A stretch of 64,000 nt of DNA from Pectinophora gossypiella (taxonomy: Eukaryota > Arthropoda > Insecta > Lepidoptera > Gelechiidae). Positions 50,500-60,589 of the stretch are shown piece by piece. The DNA is taken from the NCBI RefSeq assembly GCF_024362695.1, contig NC_065405.1, forward strand, positions 2,488,672-2,552,671, written 5' to 3'. The translations under genes were made by a program, and so were the position numbers. The notes under the pieces were generated by a model. The model was given only the letters and a program-made list of their open reading frames with translations, was not told the DNA's origin and ran no database searches. Within the stretch, counting starts at the first letter, position 1. The number at the start of each line of letters is the position of its first letter.

Positions 50500-50612
50500 A
50501 CCACCTATCACGTTGGTTTAAGAAAGCTCGGTGGGTACTTAGTTCACTTTGCAACAGACGTACCGCTGACTACCCCAATCGGGATATAGTCGTGAGCTTA
50601 AGCTATGTCGTT
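50500..50612 (+). mobile_element. RetD
   Basis: CCACCTATCACGTTGGTTTA, GAAAGCTCGGTGGGTACTTA, CTACCCCAATCGGGATATAG, TCGTGAGCTTA. Confidence 0.75.
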
Positions 50613-50708
50613 TTTTAATTCTTTCTATGGATGACAAAAACAAATACCGTCAAAATAATAGAACTGTACTGCAGATTTGAATGTGGAAAACCACAATTTG
50701 AAACAGCC

Positions 50709-50860
50709 AGGGGTCCTGAAGTGTTTGGTGTCGCGAGCTGATTGGATGCCTCTATGGCTAGAGTAATCGGGTCGTCGGTATTGTATATTACGTCTGTCGG
50801 ACGCCGATAATTTTCAGTACCGTCCCTAAGTGGGATGTATTCGGAAGCCGCAACTACCAG
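50709..50860 (-). mobile_element. RetA 5' portion
   Basis: GGGGTCCTGAAGTGTTTGGT to GGAAGCCGCAACTACCA; includes the common 5' boundary, lacks the 3' half. Confidence 0.82.
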
Positions 50861-51026
50861 GGAATTTGGGTGGTGCGGAGCACAATCGAAGCTCAGATGT
50901 CAGTCGTGTTTAAGTAAGTACTAAAATCTCGTACAAAGAGCAGAAATAAAACCCCGACGGATAGCTCATCACGAAATATCGGAAAACCATTCAAGTCAAT
51001 AGCTACACGTAAATTAGTACCTACAG

Positions 51027-51441
51027 TAGGGAATGCAATCCCGACTCAAGATCGCAAATTCGAGATCCACCGGGATTGGAAATATAAATCCCACGAGAAC
51101 CCGAAATTTTCGGGATCTCTTCTACTTAGTTCATAAAAAAATGTAAAGATAGGATGGCTGATTCTGGAAACTGCTTGTTTGTGATAGTCAGATTAATTCA
51201 AACAACATATTATTATATTTTTTAAAAGGAAACAAAAACCTCTATTCTTCAATATTACTAACTAAATAATTAAGTTTTCCTTGGAAATCAGCATAATGAA
51301 ACCAAAAAGTATAACTCCGGGAGATTCGCCCAATTCCGTCAATCTCGGGATCTCGTCATATTATGCTTCGGGATTGTTCCCAAAAAATTAGACGAGATCT
51401 CGCGAGATCAGGATCCCGCGAGATCGGGATTGCGTTCCCTA
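51027..51441. mobile_element. HAT-1, 415-bp TIR element
   Basis: Ends TAGGGAATGCAATCCCGA and (reverse complement) TAGGGAACGCAATCCCGA. ACCTACAG at 51019-51026 and 51442-51449 is an 8-bp duplication typical of hAT transposons. The inside repeats CGGGATCTCG and CGCGAGATC motifs; no transposase. Second copy at 56201. Confidence 0.85.
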
Positions 51442-51470
51442 ACCTACAGCGACGTTCTTAATTATAATGT

Positions 51471-51779
51471 GCGAGCCGTGGTAGCCCAGTTGGTAGAACG
51501 CTTGCCTCACACTTTGAGGTCGCAGGTTCGAATCCAGCACAGTCACATAAATGATTGTCACGTGCTCAGCGGTGAAGGAAAACATCGTGAGAAAACCCAC
51601 ATTCCCGAGAAATGCATTTTCGAAGGTATGTGACCTAACTTGTATTGGGCTGATTTTCCATTCGCGGGTTGGAAGGTCAGACGGGCAGTCGCTTCGGGAA
51701 AAAACCGGACCTATCAAATATTCGGGTTAGGTAAGCGGACCCTGTGAGAAACGGAATAATGCTAGGGAGATGATGTTTG
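51471..51779 (+). mobile_element. SINE-D, full length, target duplication
   Basis: Head GCGAGCCGTGGTAGCCCAGT with A box (TAGCCCAGTTGG) and B box (GGTTCGAATCC), body ACGTGCTCAGCGGTGAAGG, and end GCTAGGGAGATGATG. Flanked by the perfect TAATTATAATGT at 51459-51470 and 51780-51791. Best SINE-D copy. Confidence 0.92.
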
Positions 51780-51848
51780 TAATTATAATGTACGAAATAG
51801 GCCATACGATAATAATAATAAGGATTCGAAAAAGGAATTTCTGGATCA

Positions 51849-52070
51849 CCTAGGGGGTTAAAATGGCCACATCGAAGCAATTCATCTAAGAAAGCAATAT
51901 TGCTCAAGGTAACCCTGTCTCTCAAACTAGGAGACCTGTATCTTGAGAGGCAGTGTTCAGTTTTTAGTTTTTAAAAATAGCATTGAGTGGAACTATATGC
52001 GCAAATGTCACATTGCACTATTGCTTTCTTAGACGAATTGTTTCAATGTGGCCATTTTAACCCCCCTAGG
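51849..52070. mobile_element. FB-1 split by a LINE-end fragment
   Basis: CCTAGGGGGTTAAAATGGCC to TTGCT (51904), then CTAGGAGACCTGTATCTTGA and TTTTAGTTTTTAAAAATAG, a LINE 3' piece also seen at 9640, then FB-1 resumes near 51990 to CCCCCCTAGG. Confidence 0.8.
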
Positions 52071-52370
52071 CCGTCACGGCTCTAGCAATAACTTCATTTC
52101 TATCGCTTCGAGGCTTCTAAATAACGAGATACACAACACGAAACTTGCCTGCTCTGTCGCGAATTGAGTTGCTCTACTTACGAACAAATATTGCAGAGCA
52201 TAGATACAATTACTAGTCGACAAACTCTCAGACATTCTGTTAGAACTTGATACATAAGTTATACTATCGTTGTATCGACACCAATATAGTAAAAACCTCG
52301 TAAGGGCCTTTCTGAAAACACACTTTTAGTTGTTAGTTAGTGGGCTCTGTTTTCCGCATTTAGACTCTAA

Positions 52371-52508
52371 GGGTGGTATTAATAAACTAATCTCAGCTGA
52401 GACTGCCCTCATGATCATACACAAGTCCCTGTTTTTATATAAGAACTGTCACATTGACATGATCTTGAGGGCCGTCTCAAAGCTGAGATTGGTTTATTAA
52501 TACCACCC
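52371..52508. mobile_element. 138-bp palindromic TIR element
   Basis: GGGTGGTATTAATAAACTAA, TCTCAGCTGAGAC mirrored by TTGGTTTATTAATACCACCC. TAA before and TTA after. The host sequence (GGGCTCTGTTTTCCGCATTT ... ATGACCCATTATGCGTG) is uninterrupted at 40975-41030. Confidence 0.85.
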
Positions 52509-52639
52509 TTAGATGACCCATTATGCGTGCAGTGCAGTGTTTTTGAAAACACACATTCGGATGTCATTTTTGTTAATAAAACCTCTCCATAGATAAGCTA
52601 GTTTCAATCTAGGTCAATTGTGGATTTAATGAGAGACTT

Positions 52640-52905
52640 TCTAGGCTTTATACCCCAAAAGTGATATAGATGGCGCTGTTGAGATTTAACGTGGTGATTA
52701 CCTATATTAGCATTACTCGCATATAAAATTATTCAAAATTACAGTGTAATGGCAGAAACATATATAAAAATAATTGTCTCTTGATGTTTGGATCAGATAC
52801 GTACTTTCAGAATCATGTTGCTACCTACATTGCTTCACTTTATTTTGATCGGAATAATAGACGGAAGATGTTAGACTATGTTCCCCAAAAACAATATAGA
52901 TGGCG
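52640..52905 (+). mobile_element. ATAGATGGCG-ended element
   Basis: CCCCAAAAGTGATATAGATG, AACATATATAAAAATAATTG, GTTGCTACCTACATTGCTTC, then a second TTCCCCAAAAACAATATAGA end in direct orientation. Same family as 54501, opposite strand. Confidence 0.7.
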
Positions 52906-53029
52906 GAATCAATAATATGCTATTATAAAATCATATACGTCACCAGGTGAACCCTCAATAAAAAGTATAACATACCATAACGTCTTCATCCCCGAAAGGA
53001 TAGGCAGATGTATACAGTATATTAATATG

Positions 53030-53175
53030 TCGTGGCCAGATCGTAAAATCGATCATTTCATGATGTAGTCGACCATTTCATGAAATGATCATATTTCATG
53101 AAATGGCCAACTTAAGTTGACCATATCTTTGAAACGTCAACATTTAATAATATTATATCAATCAACGTTTGGCCA
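53030..53175. repeat. Cluster of TTTCATGAAA palindromes
   Basis: ATCATTTCATGATG, ACCATTTCATGAAATGATCA, ATTTCATGAAATGGCCAACT, then GTTGACCATATC, within 150 bp. No coding potential. Confidence 0.65.
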
Positions 53176-53867
53176 TATCGTTAATGTAGACGATGTCCAT
53201 GCTATGTGGTGTAATAAAAATGTGAATAGTCGATTAATTTCTTAGGTTCAAAATTATGTACCTATTCGATATGGAAATATACTTCCACTTCGCAAGCTAT
53301 TGCTACCTATTTATTTGACGTTATTACGTCACGACCGTACGTTACGTTACGTTACGTTTACGTGATGACCGACCTAGTCATCTCTACAAAACACGTGAAA
53401 ATAAGATGTACTTGTTTAAATAAGCAAAATATAGGTACTTACATAATTACTTTCAAAGCATACCACACATGTTTCACGTTATATAACCTGTAAGTACCAA
53501 GTTGTGTTTTCCAATTTGAACATACATGTTCCTAACTTCTCGGGAATTCCGGGTCTACGGGAGTTCAGCCGTGCAGTTATGAAGGTGCGGGAATTTGGGA
53601 AACACCGTAACTGATATTGTGTGTCAAAGTTTACTTTAGTTTTTATTAATATAGTACTTACTTTGTTTTAGAGCATAGATCGAAAGGATTTCGTGTGGAC
53701 AGAAGGATTCACTCGTCCCGGCTTGACAAGAGCTACGGGTTGAAGTCCCGCCCGAGTCAGAATTTTGTCGATTTAATTTTCTCTTCGTGTTATAAATAAA
53801 AGAAATAATATATTACGGGTAACTTGGACCCAGAATGTTAGTCACAATGATTTCTTACTCATCATCA

Positions 53868-53950
53868 TCATCATCATCATCAGCCGTATGACGCCCACTG
53901 CTGGGCATAGGCCTCCCCCAAGGATCTCCACGACGAGAGCCTGTCCAGAC
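53868..53950 (-). mobile_element. LINE 3' tail (GATGATGATG type), reverse
   Basis: CATCATCATCATCATCATCA, GCCGTATGACGCCCACTGCT, GGGCATAGGCCTCCCCCAAG. Carries the GGCCTATGCCCAGCAGTGGG block shared with SINE-B, SINE-C and LINE-H. Confidence 0.75.
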
Positions 53951-54087
53951 GAGGCGCTTTACGCGCGTTGTCATACCACAGAGTACTTAACATCGTACGG
54001 ATATAGACGCACATCTCCAAGCATGCAGGAATCTATAAAGTAATTAAATTACTCTGTGGTATGAAAACGCGAGTAAATCGCGCCTTC
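53951..54087. mobile_element. 137-bp TIR element
   Basis: GAGGCGCTTTACGCGCGTTG, TCATACCACAGAGTA mirrored by TACTCTGTGGTATGAAAACG, CGAGTAAATCGCGCCTT; arms about 36 nt. Lies exactly at the end of the LINE tail. Confidence 0.75.
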
Positions 54088-54500
54088 TGAACAAGGTCTT
54101 AAGAAAACACTTGAAGATCGCGTTGAAATTACTTTTTCCAACAGTAAAAGTCGGAGGCAGAATTTTTCAGATTTTTCCCCGATCCGTAACACAATTGTGC
54201 CTTAAATGAGAAAACGTCATTGGATCGCGGTCGGAGCATTGGATTCGATTTGTCCAACAAAGTTAGGCGGGAAATCTCCTTGTTTCGGAAACTGCGAATC
54301 ATCGACGGTGCAACCTAATAGACACTTAGGTACCGCTTTATTTATTTAATTTTTAAAAAGGAAATTAGATTAAGGAAGGGGAAGGTTATTTAAGAATACC
54401 AGGTTTAAAATGTAATCCACTCCGCGGCAGGTGAGGCGCTAATGTCGCAAATTTTGCATTCTATTATTATAACTTGTCTATGAGGGAGTTCCCAGGCAAC
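54088..54500. other. Unassigned
   Basis: No gene or repeat recognised. Confidence 0.35.
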
Positions 54501-54859
54501 GTTCCCCAAAAAAATATAGATGACTCTGTACAGATTTGCCGTAGTTTAACTGTCTTATTTCATGGATAACAGATACATTGATCTTTCATCTTTGTTTTGG
54601 GTATAAATGATGATCCTTGTTATTACACTCAGGCACAACACATGTTCCACCCATTATTATTCTGATCAAAAACAGAAGCAATATAGGTAGCAACATCATT
54701 CTATATGTATCTCATCCAAATATCAAGCAACAATTATTTTTATACATTCCTTAGCAGTTTACATTGTATTTTGGAATAATTACATACAAAGAGTAATGAG
54801 TAAAAAAGTAATTATTACTTTAAATCTGAACAGCGCCATCTATATAATTTTTGGGGAAC
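54501..54859 (-). mobile_element. ATAGATGGCG-ended element, complete
   Basis: GTTCCCCAAAAAAATATAGA at the left and CATCTATATAATTTTTGGGG, AAC at the right are terminal inverted repeats. The interior matches 52640 reversed (AGCAATATAGGTAGCAAC). Confidence 0.8.
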
Positions 54860-55689
54860 AAAGCCTGGAAAGTCCGTCATTAGTTCCAATAAAAGCCGTG
54901 GAATTTTCCCGTGGCGCGGAATATATTTTAAGCCTGGTTGTTTTTCGCATATAATTAATTCTGTCAACTAGCTGAGTAAATAGTAAGTGGGTGAGGGAAG
55001 CCAGACGCTACTTTCTAATTAGCTCACGCAAAGGTCACGTGTGTCGGGTGGCATGTTACATGTGATCTATTAGTCAGATTTCTTACATAAATCTTTCGTC
55101 CTTTTAGGAGTCTAGAAGACGTACCGCCGATGAGAGAAATGTATCGGGCTCTTTGACGAAATGGTCAACAAGAATAGCCAATTGGGAAACTTATTGGATA
55201 AGCCTCAGAGTAATTTATTTGAGGCTTCAACTTTGTCGGGCTACCTAGAAGATTCTTTTGTTGGCTTTTAGGTTGACTGTTCTGCTAAGTGAAGAAATAT
55301 AATTATTATATTACTTATATGAGAAATTGATTATATATTGCGGAAAATTTAAGCCATGTTTAGTCATTCACTCCATCTTTGTAATTTCAGATAAGTACAT
55401 TGGAATATTTTGCATTGTAACTGAAATATTTTGTTGGCATTGAGATAAAAACGAACGAACGAAGCGAACTAATTGCTTCCTAGAATATTCGCTAGATGGC
55501 GCTTGCCTAATACCGGGTTCTTACCGCGTTATAAGATCTACAACGCGAATATTCACTTGATGAAGAGTCTAGTGGACAAGATAATCTCTATATTATAATA
55601 CATAACATAAATTACATATAAGTTATTGTTATGTACCTAGCTTTTTTATGGGTAACGTGTAATGAACTCAGTAACGAGTCAACAACTAC
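54860..55689. other. Mostly unassigned
   Basis: GAATATTCGC (55483) and GCGAATATTC (55544) form a small inverted pair. Nothing else recognised. Confidence 0.4.
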
Positions 55690-55822
55690 TTCGGTGAAAG
55701 AACACTCCGTAAACGAATACCGTATCTGTACAACATGCTGCCGGTCGACATACGTCAGGGAGTGCAATATACATAAATTTAGTAAATCTTTATTTAAACA
55801 TCTTATGAAAAAGATCTCTTAG
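55690..55822 (+). pseudogene. LINE polymerase C-terminal end, frameshifted
   Basis: One frame reads LRKRIPYLYNMLPVDIRQG; the next, after a one-base shift, reads CNIHKFSKSLFKHLMKKIS and stops at 55820. 'P.L.N.LP.DIR...FK..L..HL' is the usual C-terminal layout of jockey/CR1-like LINE proteins (family knowledge). The 3' part lacks an obvious tail. Confidence 0.7.
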
Positions 55823-56200
55823 CTTTAAGTTAACTGTAAGTATTTTAAGGCATAATAACTAAGCGAACTCCACTCCCACAGACAAACCGAGGAATTGGTT
55901 TTGTGGGGTTTTTATTGTAACAAAATTTTCTGTATTTTTTTTTATGAAAAATGAACATTTTACTTACTTTTTTTACTTACTTATGTAATAAAAATATCCA
56001 TAAAAAAGACCCCCACACCGACATCACTGTTCCAACTTACCAACCTAACCAACCAAAACCCTAATCCCTAATACGTTAATCCAACGTTCGATAGAATTTG
56101 CCAGCTCATTTGTCTTTCTCCCGAGAGCGATCTCGGCTTCCGACGACTTATTCTGTGCTCTATTGAGAAATCGACACGATAACGAACTTTGTTGTAAAAA
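55823..56200. other. Possible LINE 3' untranslated region, otherwise unassigned
   Basis: Follows the polymerase relic; contains a T-rich run at 55935-55944. Confidence 0.35.
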
Positions 56201-56563
56201 CGCAATCCCGAATCGAGACCGCAAATTCGAGATCCCGCGGGATTGGAAATATCAATAACGCGAGATTCCAAAATTTTCGGGATCTCGTCTAGTTCATAAA
56301 AAAATGTAATGTTAGGATGGCTAAAATCAATGGATACTGTTTGTTTGTGATAGTGAGGTTAATAAAAACAAAATATTTTTGTAAAAAAATCAATATTACT
56401 AACTACTTAAATAATTTAAGGAAATCAGCATCAAAACAAAAGTATAACTCAAGGAGATTTGCCCAATCCCGTCAATCTCGAATGGGATTTCGTCATATTA
56501 TGCTTCGAGATTGATCTCGAAATATTAGACGGGATCTCGCGAGATCGGGATTGTATTCCCTAA
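56201..56563. mobile_element. HAT-1, second copy, left end damaged
   Basis: CGCAATCCCGAATCGAGACC to GATCGGGATTGTATTCCCTA. Interior matches 51027. The left terminus lost its TAGGGAA. The right flank ACCTATAGCGAC resembles the flank of the other copy. Confidence 0.8.
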
Positions 56564-56639
56564 CCTATAGCGACAGCCGCGAGCCTCTTACATCGACTGC
56601 GGTTTTTTTATACAAAGTGATTTTTATAATAAGTTAATT

Positions 56640-56870
56640 TAATTTGATTTGATTATTATTTGGATTTAAGTGTTTTTTTTTTTTTTGTATTTTTTGGGCA
56701 TAGCTGAAAATCAGCGTTGTGGCACTCCCTCAATGTCGGAGTGTCACAACATTTTGCTGAGCTGATGTCCCTTTTTAGAGTTAAGGTTTAATTTATTATG
56801 TTTACTCCTACTGTGTACCTATATTTACTTTAATCTAAAATAAATGATTTCTATTCGATTTTATTTTTAA
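56640..56870 (+). mobile_element. LINE 3' end with conserved hairpin
   Basis: TTGTGGCACTCC pairs with GGAGTGTCACAA around CTCAATGTC, followed by GCTGAGCTGATGTCCCTTTT and AATAAATGATTT. Hairpin plus polyadenylation-like signal is a LINE 3' layout; coding part absent. Confidence 0.55.
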
Positions 56871-56969
56871 AGAAAAAAGTTAACTCTTACTGGCAATTTA
56901 TTTTATTTCTTATTTCCATGTTTTATAGGCATTTTGTCATCCTGTAAACCTGTAATCTAGTCTTACGTA

Positions 56970-57111
56970 CAGTCATGACCAATATCATGTACCCATTTTA
57001 GAACCCTGTCGCACTATCATATTTGACATTTAATGCGGCTTATGGTTTAATTTGTCAGAAAAGTTAATGTGACATGGTTGGAAAGTGTATACATATTAGT
57101 ACTCGAGACCG
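56970..57111 (+). mobile_element. MAR-1 MITE
   Basis: 142 bp between TA 56968-56969 and TA 57112-57113; CAGTCATGACCAATATCATG to ACTCGAGACCG. The most diverged copy. Confidence 0.82.
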
Positions 57112-57296
57112 TACGTCCTAAATTCTACCATCTCCGGAATAGGTATGTCGATTACCTACACGAAGGGAAAATTCATTCGCGTTCGCGGTGAAGGTATAAC
57201 ACGAAGATAATGTTCGGAATTTCGGTTGAAGGTACATTGAAGATAATGTAATGAACCTAGCGATGAACAGAAACGGGTTTTACTTGGGTATGGGTT

Positions 57297-57510
57297 ATGG
57301 GAAGACCTAGAAGGACTTATATTGACCAACTTGGAGATGCCCTTAGAAAAGGTTTAGTACGATCTACTCTGAACCGGCGTGTGTGTATGAAGCGATTGAT
57401 GAATGTGGAGGAAGCAAGAGAAGTGTGTCAGGATCGAAGCAAATGGAATTCTATAGTCTCTGGACACCCCTGTGGGAAATTGGCGTGGGTTTATGTATGT
57501 ATGTATGTTT
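57297..57510 (+). pseudogene. LINE-C coding end, open frame
   Basis: Reads GRPRRTYIDQLGDALRKGLV, RSTLNRRVCMKRLMNVEEAR, EVCQDRSKWNSIVSGHP, without a stop, then the GTGGGTTTATGTATGTATG tail. C-terminal piece of the non-LTR polyprotein; 5'-truncated. SINE-C sits in its tail repeat. Confidence 0.8.
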
Positions 57511-57806
57511 CATCATCATCATCATCACTAGCCCATTAACGTCCCCACTGCTGGGGCACGGGCCTTCCCTATGGATGGATAGGGAGATCGGGCCTTAAAC
57601 CACGCGGGCCCAGTGCGGATTGGTGACTATTAACGACTGCTAATGCAGCCGGGATCAACGGCTTAATGTGCCTTCCAAAGCACGGAGGAGCTCGAGATGA
57701 AAACTTTTTTTTTGTGGTCACCCATCCTATGACCGGCCTTTGCGAAAGTTGCTTAACTTTAACAATCGTAGACCGAGCGCGTTAACCGCTGCGCCACCGA
57801 GCTCCT
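57511..57806 (-). mobile_element. SINE-C inserted in the LINE-C tail
   Basis: Reverse full-length copy from CATCATCATCACTAGCCC to CGCTGCGCCACCGAGCTCCT. ATGTATGTATGTT on both sides is host tail repeat and possible target duplication. Confidence 0.88.
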
Positions 57807-57855
57807 CAATGTATGTATGTTGTATGTATGTTTAATATGGGTTATTCTGCTTGTG

Positions 57856-58068
57856 TCATAGAATAAAGAATAATACTACATACAGAACGGCAACTCTCCG
57901 CTCCCCACCGGCGTCTAAACTAGGTTTACCTCACCCCCCTCGAACATAGTTTTGACTTTAATCGTATGGTGTCAGACGTCACACACACAGATGCGCGTGT
58001 ATGATAATGTCAATGTGTGGTGTCTGTGTAAAACGAGGTTTTTAGTTTGAAGTGCCCAGGGTGTGCTT
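57856..58068 (+). repeat. Interspersed repeat R-Y
   Basis: Same blocks as 43996: CTCCGCTCCCCACCGGCG, AGGTTTACCTCACCCCCCTC, GTATGGTGTCAGACGTCACA. Confidence 0.75.
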
Positions 58069-58460
58069 GTGTTGTAATACTTTCTTTCTAGCCAAACATT
58101 ATTCTAGGTCTATGAGAAATGTCCCACAGGTTTTGATTCCCCTACGAAATGTATGAAAATAAGCAAAAATGTCCGTATATTTCGATTGCATTAATAATAT
58201 AGTAGGGACGTCGTTCACATCATCGTCGTTGGCATGTAAGCGCACTTAAAGTTTATTTTTTTTTCGTTTATTTTTTGTATATTTTTTTTATTGAACAAAT
58301 ATTAAAATCCATTATTACCAGTATGATCGCCATTATTTCAGCGATGCGGATTTTTTAGATTTAATTTACCTAATTTTACGAACATTATCAGATAATTTTC
58401 ATTCGCGTCGGGCCTGGGGCAGAAATGACCAGTCTACATAATTTATCGTTAGATAAAGCA

Positions 58461-58616
58461 TACATAAACTCATACATAAACTCACGCCCGTAATCCCTAA
58501 TGGGATGGGAAGAGCCACAAGTACTCAAAGACAACTTGCAGCCACTGTTGATATGATGTCGTAAGCTGGATATGATGAACCTTATGGTGATAAGGGAAGC
58601 CTATCGCCCATAACAT
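58461..58616 (-). mobile_element. RetB, full length
   Basis: ACATAAACTCACGCCCGTAA to CCTATCGCCCATAACAT; small deletion in GGGAAGCC. Reaches the same 5' boundary as 11203 and 45495. Confidence 0.85.
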
Positions 58617-59215
58617 AAGTTTATCATGTTACAGGACACAATCCCTCTGTCGGTTTTTACGACATGCCCGGAAAGACAAGCAGCTGAACGTGTTCTATGT
58701 TTTTTATTTGCTCCCAGAACAGTATACAAGCAAATTAGATAAAGCATAGGCGAGCTTATCCCTAATTGGGATATCTTCCAGCTAACGTTGTAAAACAATA
58801 TAATTATTATATACATATAACCTTGATATTAATATTAGTGTACACCTGTGATTTATTTCTCTAATGTTTCTTTATTTTATGTAGATTGTCGTCCTTTGTA
58901 GTGTAAATAAATTAGCATGTTGTATTTGCCCATAATTGGACGAGCACTAGTCCAGTATTAGTATATAGGTTAAGTTACGTGTAAAAGCGTTTTTGTCTGT
59001 TGGCAAACCTAATAAATAAGTAAAGGCAAACTATAGAGGATGTATACATACTATTAGCATAAAGCCTACTTTTTGTTAACCTATAGACGTAAATGTAACG
59101 TAAAAATAAGAGCTACGAGTATTTCGCCCTTCAGAGGACTTAAGAGTGTCATGAATGTGAAATCTTAGTGTCAATGCAACTGAACGCAACTTAGAGCCAA
59201 GACTAGTTTATTTTA
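58617..59215. other. Unassigned; probable LINE-end scrap
   Basis: 58735-58800 carries CTAATTGGGATATCTTCCAG, like the reversed LINE end at 24368. The rest is not recognised. Confidence 0.4.
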
Positions 59216-59380
59216 TTGAAGTCTCGGAACAAAATACAATACAATAGATCGGATGCTCCCAAGACACGACTCTCCTCGACAGATGGATATATTAGATCTA
59301 GACCGTTCTTCACACTTGGGAATCTGCCTCTTCTAAGAGAATGCAAGTCCCAGCATAATCGTATTCAGTATTTTTACCCG

Positions 59381-59418
59381 ATCGCGGCAAGGAAAAACTC
59401 CTTTTTCCTTGCCGCGAT
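59381..59418. repeat. Perfect 17-bp-stem hairpin
   Basis: ATCGCGGCAAGGAAAAA, loop CTCC, TTTTTCCTTGCCGCGAT. Entirely complementary. Confidence 0.8.
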
Positions 59419-59426
59419 TAAGTGTT

Positions 59427-59530
59427 TCAAATTCAATTCAAATTCAAAAATATCTTTATTCAGTAGGCAAAGTTACACTTTGTATAGCGGGGGAAAAGAA
59501 GCTGCAAGAAAAACCTCGGCACAGGGCTCT
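59427..59530 (-). mobile_element. RetE 3' end, internally deleted
   Basis: ATTCAAATTCAAAAATATCT, TTATTCAGTAGGCAAAGTTA, then AAGAAGCTGCAAGAAAAACC, TCGGCACAG; the middle is missing. Confidence 0.78.
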
Positions 59531-59639
59531 TGACGTTCTTTAAAAAAAATTACATAAAATATTGTTCTACAATTGAGTAATTTAGCTGCCTAATATCACT
59601 TCTCAGACAGTTAATCCCATGCATTCATATCTTCTAAAT

Positions 59640-59967
59640 CTTCTTCTTCTATCGTGTGGATTGAGAGGTACATTACCAACCTCATCAACCCTGGTGTCAG
59701 GGTTATTATTGAGCCGCCAAAGGCCCCTGACATGGCTCATGTAACGACTACTTACTTACATCATTAAGTAGTAACCGGGACCAACGGCTTAACTTGCCTT
59801 CCGAAGCACGGATCATCTTACTTTTTGGACAATCAGGTGATCAGCCTGTAATGTCCTAACCAAACTAGGGATCACAAAGTGATTTTTGTGATATGTCCCC
59901 ACCGGGATTCGAACCCGGGACCTCCGGATCGCGAGCCCAACGCTCAACCACAGGACCACGGAGGTCG
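59640..59967 (-). mobile_element. SINE-A, full length
   Basis: Complete reverse copy, tail CTTCTTCTTCTATCG to head GACCACGGAGGTCG. TCTAAAT at 59633-59639 and 59968-59974 is the likely duplication. Confidence 0.92.
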
Positions 59968-60063
59968 TCTAAATAATCACTCTTTATGTTTAACCACTAT
60001 GTATGTAGGTATATTATTATGTTATGTTTATGATATGTATGTAGGTACATACCTAAACAACAC

Positions 60064-60297
60064 GTTGAAACAGACGTGCATGCATACATATGCATGCCTA
60101 CTTGTCAGAATTTAACAAAAGTTGTGTCAGTAGCGCGCCTTAATTGTCCGGTGGCTATGTGACGTCACGATTTATTTATTATTTATTTATTAAGGTACAT
60201 ATAACATTACAGTATGGCCCAGTGCGCTGTATGACGAAAAAAACAATATTCAAACTAATACAACAACGATAAATTCAATGTGGCGCCCATTGACATA
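60064..60297 (+). repeat. R-Z repeat with a LINE-tail insertion
   Basis: AACAGACGTGCATGC, GAATTTAACAAAAGTTGTGT, GCTATGTGACGTCACGAT, then a TTATTTAT-rich insert of about 100 bp (60172-60275), then AAATTCAATGTGGCGCCC. CGAT stands at both junctions. Confidence 0.7.
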
Positions 60298-60540
60298 GGT
60301 AGAGTTGTATACTTATCAATGCAGTTACGAGTATATCTACCTATCAGGTAAACCACCTCGGTCTCACGCTAATGTACTCCGCTGCTGATCATCCAGGGTG
60401 CATCTACTAATGGGTTGCATCGTACCTCATCTGATAGACGTATAATCCAATTTCAAGTCTAAGTTTCCCTTTGCCCCGGACACTCCATACAAAAGCTTCA
60501 ATCTTACCGTGTGCTGCCTAAGCGTCAGCTCACACCGAGA

Positions 60541-60589
60541 CGGTATAATATGTCGTTGTGCAATAAAGTACTATTGATTGATTGATTGT
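60541..60589 (+). mobile_element. LINE tail (TTGAT repeats)
   Basis: TGTCGTTGTGCAATAAAGTA, CTATTGATTGATTGATTG; same type as 40530. Confidence 0.7.

Noticed and set aside
51471..51545. Functional tRNA gene
   Set aside because: tRNA-like head of SINE-D; target duplications bound the whole SINE, not a tRNA.
53330..53360. Telomere-like repeat (GTTACGTTACG)
   Set aside because: Not the insect TTAGG repeat, and only four units.
53690..53770. tRNA-like sequence GGGTTGAAGTCCCGCCC
   Set aside because: Resembles a T arm, but no A box or closing stems, and no second copy in the window.
53856..53885. CRISPR-like or regulatory CAT repeat
   Set aside because: It is the microsatellite tail of a reversed LINE end.
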